Shown piece after piece: positions 8,749 through 16,635 of a stretch of DNA of 64,000 bases. The position numbers and the translations under genes were made by a program. The notes beneath the pieces were generated by a model, which saw nothing but the letters and a program-made list of their open reading frames with translations, had not been told where the DNA came from and did not search any database. The DNA lies in NCBI RefSeq assembly GCF_006542765.1, contig NZ_SKCD01000017.1:1-64000 (forward strand), given 5' to 3'. The stretch is from Paenibacillus luteus (GTDB taxonomy: Bacteria > Bacillota > Bacilli > Paenibacillales > Paenibacillaceae). Within the stretch, counting starts at the first letter, position 1. Each line of letters opens with the position of its first letter.

Positions 8749-9792
8749 CTATTCCTCTTCATCCACTACGCCAAGCGCCTTGTTCTTTTCTTTAAAACGA
8801 GCATTATGGGATGATACATACGCCATTCTTGGCGCTTCTGGGTCCATAAACAGCTTTGCGCTGTTAACCGCAAGTGCCGCGTCCGTAAATGCCCCGGCAA
8901 TGAGCGTGATCTTGCTGTCATAATGCGCGAAGTCTCCGGCAGCAAAAATCCCTGGCAGGTTAGACTCCAGCTTCGCATTCACATACACATTCCAGTCATC
9001 CATGCTAAGGCCCCACTCTTTAATGCCGCTAAAGTCGGATTTGAGCCCATGGTTAACAATAACCGCATCCACCGTTAGTTGCTCCGAATGACCGGTCTCC
9101 AAATGCGTCACCGTTACGCGGTCAATCGTCTCGCCATTCCCGCTGTACAGTTGGCTAACCTCGCAGGTCGTCCGTACGTCTACGGAGGATTCTTTCATTT
9201 TGACAATATTTTTCTCATGTCCGCCGAATTGATCCCGACGATGCACAACCGTTACCTTCGCCGCAATCGGCTCCAGCTCATTCGCCCAGTCCACCGCAGA
9301 GTTCCCCCCGCCTGAGATGAGCACATGCTTCCCGCGGAACGGCTCAAGCTCCTGAACCGTATAATGCAGATTAGTAACTTCATACCTCTCTGCACCTTCA
9401 AGCTCCAGCTTCGCCATTTTCAAAATGCCGCGTCCGATAGCCAAAATGACCGTACGAGTCCAGTGCTTCCCGCCGCTAACGGTCTCCAGCAAATAGGTAC
9501 CGTCTTCCAGCTTCTCTAGGTTGCTGACCTGCTCCCCCAGCAAAATCGTTGGATCAAACGTTTTCGCTTGCTGTTCCAGTTGAGTAATCAGCTTCTCGCA
9601 CAGCGTCGGCGTCACACCTCCGACATCCCAAATCATTTTCTCCGGATAAATGAGCATGCGCCCGCCTAGGCTTTCATTCGCATCGATCAGCTTGGTCTTC
9701 AAATCCCTCATCCCGCTATAGAAAGCAGCATACATTCCTGCCGGTCCGCCGCCAATAATCGTTACATCATATAATTGCAGTTGTTCTGTCAA
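8749..9792 (-). CDS. Ferredoxin/flavodoxin-NADP+ reductase of the thioredoxin-reductase-like type (YumC-like)
   Basis: The protein has 347 residues. The FAD-binding motif [18 protein letters not shown] is at 10-27. The NADPH-binding motif [17 protein letters not shown] is in the middle, and a second FAD motif with [12 protein letters not shown] is near residue 270. No CxxC redox pair is visible, which separates it from true thioredoxin reductases and fits the YumC/FNR2 class. The start is a TTG with an AGGAGG site 8 bases upstream. The palindrome at 9823-9837 matches the Fur consensus at 14 of 15 positions, so the gene is probably iron-repressed. Its place beside siderophore genes suggests a role in reducing ferric siderophores or feeding electrons to ferredoxin under iron limitation; that is inference. 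Confidence 0.9.
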   Translation of the reverse strand: MTEQLQLYDVTIIGGGPAGMYAAFYSGMRDLKTKLIDANESLGGRMLIYPEKMIWDVGGVTPTLCEKLITQLEQQAKTFDPTILLGEQVSNLEKLEDGTYLLETVSGGKHWTRTVILAIGRGILKMAKLELEGAERYEVTNLHYTVQELEPFRGKHVLISGGGNSAVDWANELEPIAAKVTVVHRRDQFGGHEKNIVKMKESSVDVRTTCEVSQLYSGNGETIDRVTVTHLETGHSEQLTVDAVIVNHGLKSDFSGIKEWGLSMDDWNVYVNAKLESNLPGIFAAGDFAHYDSKITLIAGAFTDAALAVNSAKLFMDPEAPRMAYVSSHNARFKEKNKALGVVDEEE

Positions 9793-9822
9793 CGTTATTC
9801 CTCCTGCTCCAGTTCGTTCATT

Positions 9823-9837
9823 TGATATTGATTATCA
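9823..9837 (-). promoter_or_regulatory. Fur box upstream of the flavoprotein gene
   Basis: TGATATTGATTATCA differs from the 7-1-7 Fur consensus TGATAATGATTATCA at one position. It lies 30 bases before the TTG start. Confidence 0.8.
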
Positions 9838-9909
9838 CTTTCATTGTAAGCTTAGCCTCTTTTTAATAGCAATGGACAAAACGCTTCAATTTTTTGCACA
9901 AATCTTACT

Positions 9910-11529
9910 TTAGGCCAGTGCCTGCAAAATATCATCGATCTTCTTGGCATTCGAAATGACGCCATAGTTCATCCATGTCATAAAATCAACCTCATAGACA
10001 TGCCCACCCTGTACGGCCGGGAGGGCCGACCAAACTGGATGTTGAAGGAGCGTTCTCTCCGCTCCCGCTGCCTGGCTGTGCCATTTGTCGAACGTAATGA
10101 ATAAATGATCTGCCGTCAGCGCAGACAGCTCTTCCATCGTAAAGGTTTTCATTCTTACCTGATTCTCCTCTTCGGCAGCTTCATTCATCCGATAGGGGCT
10201 GAGTCCAAGATCTCCGTAAAGAACGGCTGTCGCGAATCCACGTCCCCTATCTGTATACTGATAAACGTTATCCGCTGAAATACGCAAGAAAGCTACCGTT
10301 TCTCGCTTCCTGCTGCGTCCCAGCTTCTCGCGGGCCGCCCTCGCCTTCGCCTCATAACCCGCAATCACTTCTTCTGCCCGCTCCGAACGGCCAAAATAAT
10401 CCCCAACGATCCGCAGCAGAGTCCGCCAATTGTGGCCCATCTCCTTAAGGATAAGCGTCTGTGAAATTTCCTTGCATTGCCGATATTCCGTATCACAATA
10501 CCGGTCCAGCAGCATGATGCAATCCGGGCTATATGAGGCGAGGGGCGTAAAATCTCCATTGGACTCATCAAAAGTAGGGATGTGGTCCAGTGCGAGATAA
10601 TCTTGTTTTCCCCAGACAGCATGAGAATATTGAACAACTGGCGTAATATTAAGCGCAACCATGTAATCCTCAAGAAACGGAGCAATCACTCGGGGCTGGC
10701 CGCGATGGCTGCTGCGATACTGCCCCGGCGTAATGCCAACGAATTGTTTAAATCGCCTATTAAAATAATATTCATTTGTGTAGCCAGTATACTGAGCAAC
10801 AGCAGAGAGGTTGTCCTCACTGCCCGCCAACCATTTTTTCGCTTGTTCTATGCGTATGCGGTTTAAATACTGCAGCGGAACCAGCCCTGTGGCATCCTTA
10901 AAGAGACGAGTATACTTCCAGCGATCAGTACTCGCAATTGCAGCAAGCTCTCCCACAGTCAGCGCGTCACGATAATGCTCATGGATGTGCTTTATAGACA
11001 ACGTTATTCCCTGCCTATCAAGCAGATCCGGTGAATTGCCAATCGCTGCCGATTCATGATTTTGACTCAAAATGAGCAGCAGCAATTCCTGAAAACGGAC
11101 ATAACGGTAAAAAAGCTGCAGTTCCTCTACAGGATGGCTGTATGCGAGCAGATCCTCGAGAAGCTCCAGTACTCTTGCAAATGGCGTGCAAGCCAGCACC
11201 GTCCGATCAGGAATAAGAGAAGCTGCAGCTGGCTCAAGCCCTGCTTGTAATCTGAATTCAAGCAGATAATAAGAGCAGCCATAACCATCCGGCTCAATCT
11301 GGGCTTCCATTCCCGGGTGAAGAAGATAACATTTGCCTTGGATGAAAGCAAGCTGTTCCTCCTTCATCCGTATCATTCCTCTACCATTAGTCGTAATCAA
11401 TAGTGTAAAGCATACCTTGTCTCCATGACTTCTCTCAGCATCGCTAACCGCACGGATAAACTCTGCTGCTTGCAAAAGGTAGAACGTAGTTGGCGCAGTC
11501 TGTGAAGAGCCTCTAGCTTGCAAATCCAT
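9910..11529 (-). CDS. Module A regulator: AraC activator with C-terminal siderophore-binding-protein-like sensor (Btr type)
   Basis: The protein has 539 residues. A cupin-like N-terminal domain (about 15-150) is followed by an AraC double helix-turn-helix (about 175-272), then a TroA/FepB-fold domain (about 281-539) without signal peptide. In Bacillus subtilis Btr, this kind of domain binds the siderophore in the cytoplasm and triggers transcription of the uptake genes. The sensor domain is a clear paralogue of the adjacent lipoprotein: VALNITPVVQYSHAVWGKQD here against VALGVTPVVQYYNPMWGKQD there. It has its own Fur box at 11552-11566. The start ATG follows GGGG six bases upstream. Confidence 0.92.
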   Translation of the reverse strand: MDLQARGSSQTAPTTFYLLQAAEFIRAVSDAERSHGDKVCFTLLITTNGRGMIRMKEEQLAFIQGKCYLLHPGMEAQIEPDGYGCSYYLLEFRLQAGLEPAAASLIPDRTVLACTPFARVLELLEDLLAYSHPVEELQLFYRYVRFQELLLLILSQNHESAAIGNSPDLLDRQGITLSIKHIHEHYRDALTVGELAAIASTDRWKYTRLFKDATGLVPLQYLNRIRIEQAKKWLAGSEDNLSAVAQYTGYTNEYYFNRRFKQFVGITPGQYRSSHRGQPRVIAPFLEDYMVALNITPVVQYSHAVWGKQDYLALDHIPTFDESNGDFTPLASYSPDCIMLLDRYCDTEYRQCKEISQTLILKEMGHNWRTLLRIVGDYFGRSERAEEVIAGYEAKARAAREKLGRSRKRETVAFLRISADNVYQYTDRGRGFATAVLYGDLGLSPYRMNEAAEEENQVRMKTFTMEELSALTADHLFITFDKWHSQAAGAERTLLQHPVWSALPAVQGGHVYEVDFMTWMNYGVISNAKKIDDILQALA

Positions 11530-11551
11530 ATATTTAACCCCATTCTAAAAA

Positions 11552-11566
11552 TGAGAATGATTATCA
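11552..11566 (-). promoter_or_regulatory. Fur box upstream of module A regulator
   Basis: TGAGAATGATTATCA matches the Fur consensus at 14 of 15 positions and lies 23 bases before the regulator start. The regulator is therefore iron-repressed independently of the lipoprotein gene upstream. Confidence 0.85.
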
Positions 11567-11583
11567 CTTTTAGTGTAACGTAA

Positions 11584-11623
11584 ATAGGGCTGCTCTTCAA
11601 CCTTCGTTGAAGAGCAGCCCTAT
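11584..11623 (-). terminator. Long perfect hairpin between module A lipoprotein and regulator
   Basis: A 17-bp perfect stem with a 6-base loop CCTTCG lies 43 bases after the lipoprotein stop and just upstream of the regulator Fur box. The following T-run on the minus strand is weak (ATTTACG), so it may attenuate rather than fully end transcription, or protect the 3' end of the lipoprotein message. Confidence 0.7.
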
Positions 11624-11665
11624 TCGAACATTCAACGGCTATTCTCGATACCAGCTGCCCTTTTT

Positions 11666-12676
11666 TTATGAAGCAAGCAATTTAAGCAACTCATCCATCT
11701 TCTTGTAGTTGGAAGTTATTGCACCGGTCTGCCAATAAGATCTCTCTACCGGATAGATATGCCCCTGTTTCACCGCTTCCAGCGACTTCCAGATTGGGCT
11801 ATCCAGCATTTCCTTCAAGGCTGCGTTATTCCCTTCATCGTCCCACGTACCATTAGAAGGAAGCAAAATAATGTGGTCCGCATCCAGCTCCGGAAGCGCC
11901 TCCTGCGAAAGCACCATATTTCCTTCCGTCATGGCTTCTGCATATGCTGGAGCCTTTAGTCCAAGATCCTGATAAAGAAGCTGGCCTACAAAAATATTTT
12001 TTGCTCCAAAAATATTAATCGATTGATCCGCTACATTCATTCGAAGAACGACAATTTTCTCGTCTCCCACAGCTACTCCCAGCTTAGACTTAACCTCACT
12101 GATTCGGTTATCGTAATCACTGAGCACCTTTTCGGCTTTTTCTGGTATGCCCATTAGATCAGCAATGACCGATAGCGTTTGGCGCGTATCTGCCAGCACC
12201 TCATCTGAAAGGCGATAGGTAGGCGCAATCTTCGAATACTTTTCATATTGCGCCTCATCAATCCCTCCAACCTCAATGATCAAATCCGGCTCAGCTACCA
12301 CCAAAGCTTCAATGCTTCCCGTTACATCGAATAATGGAGCATCAAGCTGCAAATAATCCTGCTTGCCCCACATCGGATTGTAATATTGAACGACTGGCGT
12401 CACACCAAGTGCAACCAAATAATCCTCCCGATACAGAGCCGTTACTCGCTTCGGGTTAGTCGGGATCTCCAGTTCGCCAAAAGCATCCTTAACGATTCGA
12501 GTAGCCGCAGTGGATTCATTCTCTGCCTTATTCGCTGCACCGCTGCTCTCTTCCGTTGGCGGCTGTGTTGTTGCGCTTTCGCTTGTATTGTCATTACCCG
12601 CTCCGCAGCCTGATAGCACGATTGCTGCGGCAAAAACAGTCATCCACCCTTTTTTCAAATAACCTGTCCAAGCCAT
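11666..12676 (-). CDS. Module A iron-siderophore substrate-binding lipoprotein (FepB/FeuA-like)
   Basis: The frame opens at a GTG at 12688, but the ATG at 12676 fits better with AGGAG 11 bases upstream. The protein has about 336 residues. A signal peptide ends in the lipobox VLSGC and is followed by a Thr/Ser/Glu-rich spacer. The TroA-fold binding domain begins at VTALYREDYLVALGVTP. It would capture a ferric siderophore outside the membrane and pass it to a FecCD-type permease. None is encoded here. The downstream regulator carries a near-copy of this binding domain, which suggests the same ligand is sensed inside and bound outside. Confidence 0.92.
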   Translation of the reverse strand: MAWTGYLKKGWMTVFAAAIVLSGCGAGNDNTSESATTQPPTEESSGAANKAENESTAATRIVKDAFGELEIPTNPKRVTALYREDYLVALGVTPVVQYYNPMWGKQDYLQLDAPLFDVTGSIEALVVAEPDLIIEVGGIDEAQYEKYSKIAPTYRLSDEVLADTRQTLSVIADLMGIPEKAEKVLSDYDNRISEVKSKLGVAVGDEKIVVLRMNVADQSINIFGAKNIFVGQLLYQDLGLKAPAYAEAMTEGNMVLSQEALPELDADHIILLPSNGTWDDEGNNAALKEMLDSPIWKSLEAVKQGHIYPVERSYWQTGAITSNYKKMDELLKLLAS

Positions 12677-12714
12677 TCCCCTATCCACTCCTATAACTTT
12701 TTCGTCACTTCAAA

Positions 12715-12739
12715 TAATGATTATCATTCTCATTATCAA
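12715..12739 (-). promoter_or_regulatory. Overlapping Fur boxes upstream of module A lipoprotein
   Basis: The plus strand reads TGATTATCATTCTCA from 12718, matching 13 of 15 consensus positions, with a further AATGATTATCATT palindrome overlapping it and CATTATCA extending it on the other side. Such overlapping hexamer arrays are typical of strong Fur sites. It lies about 40 bases before the start. Confidence 0.85.
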
Positions 12740-12839
12740 TGCCATGATTGTAACCGATCTTCACTCCTGCGCTCAATGCACATTTTCGACAATACGGTTT
12801 ATACAAATTCTTCTATGGCGCTTGCCTGGCGGTATCATG

Positions 12840-12859
12840 CTAAATTGGCTCCAATTTAG
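12840..12859. other. Perfect short palindrome, possible operator
   Basis: CTAAATTGG CT CCAATTTAG is a perfect 9-bp inverted repeat with a 2-base centre. It lies between the promoter region of module A lipoprotein and the terminator of the next gene. It is not followed by a T-run in the minus direction, so a protein-binding site is as likely as an RNA hairpin. Confidence 0.4.
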
Positions 12860-12870
12860 TATACAAAAAA

Positions 12871-12919
12871 GTACCCCTACGCCAAACCCTTTTTTCAAAG
12901 TGTCCAGTGTATGGGGTAC
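12871..12919 (-). terminator. Probable terminator of the 266-residue membrane protein gene
   Basis: GTACCCC (12871-12877) pairs with GGGGTAC (12913-12919). On the minus strand the stem is followed by TTTTTTGTATA. The loop is long (35 bases), so the call is moderate. Confidence 0.5.
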
Positions 12920-12946
12920 CCGTTTAATATCAAATGCAACTACTAC

Positions 12947-13747
12947 CTAATCCAGATAATTATAGTATTCTAAAATATCCGCAATCGTTTGTTTCTGCTC
13001 TTTAGTCAGCGTGTAATCCGTCGATTTGTTGGAAATGTCCTCAAACCTAATAATGACTTCTTCTGTACTAGGAATAACCGTACTTAATAGGTTTTCATTT
13101 TTCTTATTCACATCAAGATCAATAAGCTCTGTCATTCCGGAACCAAGAATGTCAACATTATTCAATTTGTTCATAGGATTGAATTTGAGCTCTTCTAGAA
13201 CTTCCCCAGCCCTTACTTTTATGCCCGTAAAGACAAATAATGCTTTGGAGGCCGGCTCCTGGTACCCTACCCGAAGCACCATATATTTATTAGAATCTTT
13301 GACGCCGATATAAGGGTAGAACACTAATCCTTTTGAAACGCCTTCTTTAGGCGAAATAAAGGTAATATTCTCTACCTTATCGTCTTTAATCTCAAACATA
13401 GCCTCAAGCTCAGCTTTACGATTGTCAATTTTAGTCTTTATTTCTGTTTTGAGCTTCGTATATTCTTCCTTGCTCTCCACTTTTATTGCTTTATCAATAG
13501 CAATATTAGCTTCGATGTAGCTACCTTTTTTGAACAACTCTTGAGCCTCAGCATACAAATCTTCTTGGTCTTGAGACTTACTAGATCCTGATCCTTGTGT
13601 GCTAGTTGTGCTGGAGCCATTATCGGAATCTGTAGTCGTATCACCAAATATCGATCCAAGAACCCCAATTACAATAATAATTGCTATGAATATACCAACA
13701 ACGATGAGCAAGATTTTAAGGCATCCCGGCCTTTTTTTCGCTTCCAC
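12947..13747 (-). CDS. Hypothetical membrane-anchored protein with Ser-rich stalk and helical region
   Basis: The protein has 266 residues with a GTG start and AAGGGGG about 12 bases upstream. A short basic N-terminus precedes one long hydrophobic helix (about 11-33). A Ser/Thr/Gly-rich stalk (about 38-58) and a charged helical segment (about 60-115) that looks like one TPR or coiled-coil hairpin follow, then a C-terminal mixed alpha/beta domain that I do not recognise. It should face the outside. A good promoter lies at 13787-13815, so it is a single-gene unit. Confidence 0.6.
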   Translation of the reverse strand: MEAKKRPGCLKILLIVVGIFIAIIIVIGVLGSIFGDTTTDSDNGSSTTSTQGSGSSKSQDQEDLYAEAQELFKKGSYIEANIAIDKAIKVESKEEYTKLKTEIKTKIDNRKAELEAMFEIKDDKVENITFISPKEGVSKGLVFYPYIGVKDSNKYMVLRVGYQEPASKALFVFTGIKVRAGEVLEELKFNPMNKLNNVDILGSGMTELIDLDVNKKNENLLSTVIPSTEEVIIRFEDISNKSTDYTLTKEQKQTIADILEYYNYLD

Positions 13748-13786
13748 TTCCCAATTAATCCCCCTTAAGGCTTATTCATTGGTTAT

Positions 13787-13815
13787 ATAGTAGCATCCTG
13801 CCATCCCAGTATCAA
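13787..13815 (-). promoter_or_regulatory. Sigma-A-type promoter for the 266-residue membrane protein
   Basis: On the minus strand TTGATA (13815-13810) and TACTAT (13792-13787) are separated by 17 bases. The start codon is 40 bases further on. Confidence 0.6.
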
Positions 13816-13935
13816 CCATTTTTATATAATATTTTAATATTTTTTGTAAAAATAAGTCGAAAACTATCAAATGCTCTAAAATGGAAAATAGTATTCAATA
13901 AGTGAAAATAATCAAGCGCCTCTAAATGAACAAAT

Positions 13936-14490
13936 CTAGTTATTAAGCTTTTTTATTTTACTTCCCATCTTCACATAACCATAACCAAGAAGAGCAAATA
14001 TAAGGACATAAATAACCGAGACCGGTATCATGATTGCCCAAAGCGCGTTCTTGAAATGAGACAGCAAATTCGACATATTCGCTATTAAAATAACTGCATT
14101 CACGAGCAGCATTAAACCCATGACCCGCTGAATGTTTTTGTAAATCGTCGTAAGGGATTCGACATCCGTATATAATTTCGGCTGTTCGCCCGGCTGCCAT
14201 TCCCTGCGGAAATAGTGCCACAGCGCGCCAAAGGAGGTTACATACTCCCAGCCGGCGTCTTGATATAAAGCAATATATTCCGCCAGCTTCCCATCCTTCT
14301 TCGTAAGTCCCGACTGATGATCCAAGCCATACGTATACCGAACGGACTTATTTCTCACGAAGCTGCTATTAAAAAAACCGGCTTTCTTAAAATGCAGCCC
14401 TTGGCTGGACATTTCGTTTAGCCACTGCTCCTCCTTCTCGTAGTCCCAGCTCATCGTTAATCTGAATTTTTTCTCCAAACGTTCTCCCAT
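13936..14490 (-). CDS. DUF2812-family membrane protein
   Basis: The protein has about 184 residues. The N-terminal half (KKFRLTMSWDYEKEEQWLNE, then a GLHF and GWEYV pattern) is the DUF2812 domain. Two membrane helices occupy about 128-150 and 158-178. The ATG at 14490 is chosen because AAGGAG lies 8 bases upstream, inside the end of the PadR gene; an in-frame GTG at 14499 is less well placed. DUF2812 genes are commonly found directly after a PadR regulator, as here, and are thought to belong to the same regulatory unit. Their biochemical role is unknown. Confidence 0.85.
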   Translation of the reverse strand: MGERLEKKFRLTMSWDYEKEEQWLNEMSSQGLHFKKAGFFNSSFVRNKSVRYTYGLDHQSGLTKKDGKLAEYIALYQDAGWEYVTSFGALWHYFRREWQPGEQPKLYTDVESLTTIYKNIQRVMGLMLLVNAVILIANMSNLLSHFKNALWAIMIPVSVIYVLIFALLGYGYVKMGSKIKKLNN

Positions 14491-14495
14491 ACCGC

Positions 14496-14825
14496 TCACT
14501 CCTTCCCTGTAATCAACGCATTCCGACCTGCCTGCAATAGCTCCTCAAGCCGTTCAATTTCAGCCGCAACCACCGCTTTCCCATTTGGGGTAATCGCGTA
14601 CATCTTACGCCGGGTATCTGCTCCTTCCGGAACGGGATGGTGATCGATAAGCCCTTTATTAAGCAGCGTATTTAGGGCCGTATATAGCGTGCCGGCTCCG
14701 ATCTTGACCCTCCCCTTGCTCAGCTTCTCGGTATCCTGCATAATTCCGTACCCATGGGCGGGCTCCACATACAAAGCAATTAAAATATAGAAAAAAGCTT
14801 CCGTCAGCGGCAGCATCTCTTTCAT
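14496..14825 (-). CDS. PadR-family transcriptional regulator
   Basis: The protein has about 109 residues. The ATG at 14825 has a GGAGG site 9 bases upstream; the frame also allows a start at 14843. The winged helix shows EAFFYILIALYVEPAHGYGI and the KIGAGTLYTALNTLLNKGLI recognition region typical of the small PadR-s1 class, with a C-terminal dimerisation helix. It ends 6 bases before the DUF2812 start. It probably represses its own operon through the palindromes at 14861-14877. Confidence 0.9.
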   Translation of the reverse strand: MKEMLPLTEAFFYILIALYVEPAHGYGIMQDTEKLSKGRVKIGAGTLYTALNTLLNKGLIDHHPVPEGADTRRKMYAITPNGKAVVAAEIERLEELLQAGRNALITGKE

Positions 14826-15224
14826 CTCGGCTCTCCTCCTCATCTACATCGACAGTCACTATATCGTATAACGATACAATAATACATGATGTATCGAATG
14901 TCAATATAGTTTAGCGGAATTATCGTTTCTACTTGCAGAAAGTAATTCTCATATTTTATGAGAGTTTTCCCATGTACAGTTTTTGTTAAGAGAGATAGTG
15001 TAATATAAACATCATTACAGGATATTTCCAATTCTAACGCTGTATAGTGCACCAAACTGCATGCAAAAGGCTAATTTGAGAGCCACTCAGAAAACACTTG
15101 AACATGCGAGTTACATAGGGAGCATTTTGATTCTGGCTGAAATGGCTGATTAGGCCCATTCCACAGGTTTCGACAAGTCGGATAGAATAGAAATAAGTTG
15201 AGGAACAAGGGAGAAGATTACGCT
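14826..15224. other. Divergent intergenic region padR / LysM gene
   Basis: Apart from the dyads at 14861-14895 I see AT-rich sequence without a recognisable RNA or gene. A 71-residue open frame on the minus strand (14840-15055) has no ribosome site and no protein-like character. Confidence 0.5.
14861..14877 (-). promoter_or_regulatory. Palindrome upstream of padR, probable autoregulatory operator
   Basis: TATCGT ATA ACGATA (14862-14876) is a perfect inverted repeat 36 bases before the PadR start. A related GATACA...TGTATC pair lies immediately upstream (14872-14895). PadR proteins bind such dyads overlapping their own promoters. The assignment is inference. Confidence 0.5.
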
Positions 15225-16307
15225 TTGGATAACAAAACTACACGCAGAAACACCCGTACCAAGAGCAGCTTGTCATCATTTAAGAAAGCAACATTGTCAC
15301 TTTATTTGGCCGTCGTCATCATTCTCGTAGCCGTCTGCGGAGTACTCTACAGCAAATATACGAGTTTAGTCGACACCAATCTCCAATCAGCGACGGCTGA
15401 GCATTCCGACTCCAATAATCAATCCGGCAGCAGCAACTCCCCTAACTCTGATTCGGGGAATAGCGGGCTTAATGGAAATGAACCAGTTACGGATGAGCCC
15501 ATTCCGGCGGGCACGGTCGATGCAGAGGAAACGCAAGAACCTGCTGAAGACGTCGAGAAGAACACGAATAATCCCGAGCCAGTAGCCACGGAAAAGCCGG
15601 TCAAGATCAAGGACGAGGCTAAGCCAACCGTTCCAGCACAAACGGAGAAACCAAGTCAAGGCCAGAAAGATAACGACAATAAACCAACAGACGAAAGCCC
15701 CGCTGTAAAGCTGCCTACGACTTACGTGGTACAAAAGGGCGATACCTTGAGCACGATATCAGAAAAATTTTATCAAACCAAGGACCATTATGCGCTGCTT
15801 GCCGAGCATAACCATATTCTGTTTATCAATGATATGAAAGCTGGCGATACGCTAACCATACCTGCATTGTCCTCAGGGACTGGCACATCAGGCAGCAAGC
15901 CGCAGGAAACAAAAGATTATTCCAAGATTACGTTGCCAGCCACCTATCTAATTCAAGCAGGCGATACCCTCTCCGGTATTTCTAGAATGTTTTACAAATC
16001 TGCAGAATATGTAGATTACATTGCCGATGAAAACAAGCTCGACAAAAACAAAGGGCTAAAGGCTGGCACCAACCTTGTCATCCCTTCTCTTAAGAACTAT
16101 AAGCCGGATGAATCCATCGGCTCTGGAGACGATTCGGCAGAATTTGAAGCAACAGAACATACTGTGCAAAAGGGCGAGACGCTCTACAGCATCTCCAAAA
16201 TTTACTATGGCACGACCAAACACGCCATGTTTATTGCGGACTACAATCATATCGTCGATATTGATCAAGTAAAAGCAGGTACGGTACTGAAAATCCCTAA
16301 GCCGTAA
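15225..16307 (+). CDS. Membrane-anchored protein with three LysM domains
   Basis: The protein has about 360 residues. The TTG at 15225 is preferred because GGGAG lies 10 bases upstream; an in-frame TTG at 15198 has no site. A basic N-terminus precedes one membrane helix (about 22-43). A low-complexity Ser/Asn/Pro/Glu stalk (about 50-160) follows, then three LysM repeats at about 166-213, 240-287 and 311-358, each with the (V/I)QxGDTLxxIS core. LysM binds peptidoglycan or chitin-type glycans. No catalytic domain is present, so it is likely a wall-binding or scaffold protein tethered to the membrane. Confidence 0.88.
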   Translation: MDNKTTRRNTRTKSSLSSFKKATLSLYLAVVIILVAVCGVLYSKYTSLVDTNLQSATAEHSDSNNQSGSSNSPNSDSGNSGLNGNEPVTDEPIPAGTVDAEETQEPAEDVEKNTNNPEPVATEKPVKIKDEAKPTVPAQTEKPSQGQKDNDNKPTDESPAVKLPTTYVVQKGDTLSTISEKFYQTKDHYALLAEHNHILFINDMKAGDTLTIPALSSGTGTSGSKPQETKDYSKITLPATYLIQAGDTLSGISRMFYKSAEYVDYIADENKLDKNKGLKAGTNLVIPSLKNYKPDESIGSGDDSAEFEATEHTVQKGETLYSISKIYYGTTKHAMFIADYNHIVDIDQVKAGTVLKIPKP

Positions 16308-16427
16308 TCTAGGCCCTGTAGGGCCGCTTTCTGCGTAAGCCCCATCAGTATTATAAATACGACTATTCCAGCCAAAATCATCTTGGCTCTACACGGCATT
16401 CTCAGGATGTTAGCTTGAGCTTTCACT

Positions 16428-16470
16428 GAAGAAGAAGTTCCGCAATCGCGGAGCTTCTTCTTCTTTTTTT
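16428..16470 (+). terminator. Strong rho-independent terminator
   Basis: A GAAGAAGAAG...CTTCTTCTTC stem has an inner TCCGC/GCGGA pair and loop AATC, followed by seven T. It ends the LysM transcript about 120 bases after the stop. A smaller GGCCCT/AGGGCC hairpin lies at 16312-16325. Confidence 0.9.
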
Positions 16471-16539
16471 GGGCAGACTAGTTTTTGCGTCCCTCCATGC
16501 CCTCCAATTTCGTTTGGTGTCTGACAAAGTAATATCGCC

Positions 16540-16591
16540 ATGAACAATTGTTCATTTTTAATTTTACATATGTTCATAAGCGTGTTATTAT
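16540..16591 (+). promoter_or_regulatory. deo operon promoter with DeoR-type operator
   Basis: The perfect 16-bp palindrome ATGAACAATTGTTCAT lies at 16540-16555. A direct repeat of its 3' half, TGTTCAT, is at 16571-16577, between a -35 (TTTACA, 16563-16568) and a -10 (TATTAT, 16586-16591) spaced by 17 bases. The Bacillus subtilis DeoR operator has this same arrangement: an upstream palindrome plus a direct half-site within the promoter, with deoxyribose-5-phosphate as inducer. No deoR gene is in the window. Confidence 0.8.
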
Positions 16592-16635
16592 AATCTTGCA
16601 TATGAGGATTCGTATAAGGGGAAGGTGAACTGGCT

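Noticed and set aside
14840..15055. 71-residue minus-strand open frame upstream of padR
   Set aside because: No ribosome site, odd composition, and it overlaps the PadR start and operator region.
16472..16635. Purine or other riboswitch upstream of the deo operon
   Set aside because: No conserved three-way-junction sequence is visible; the promoter and DeoR-type operator explain the region.
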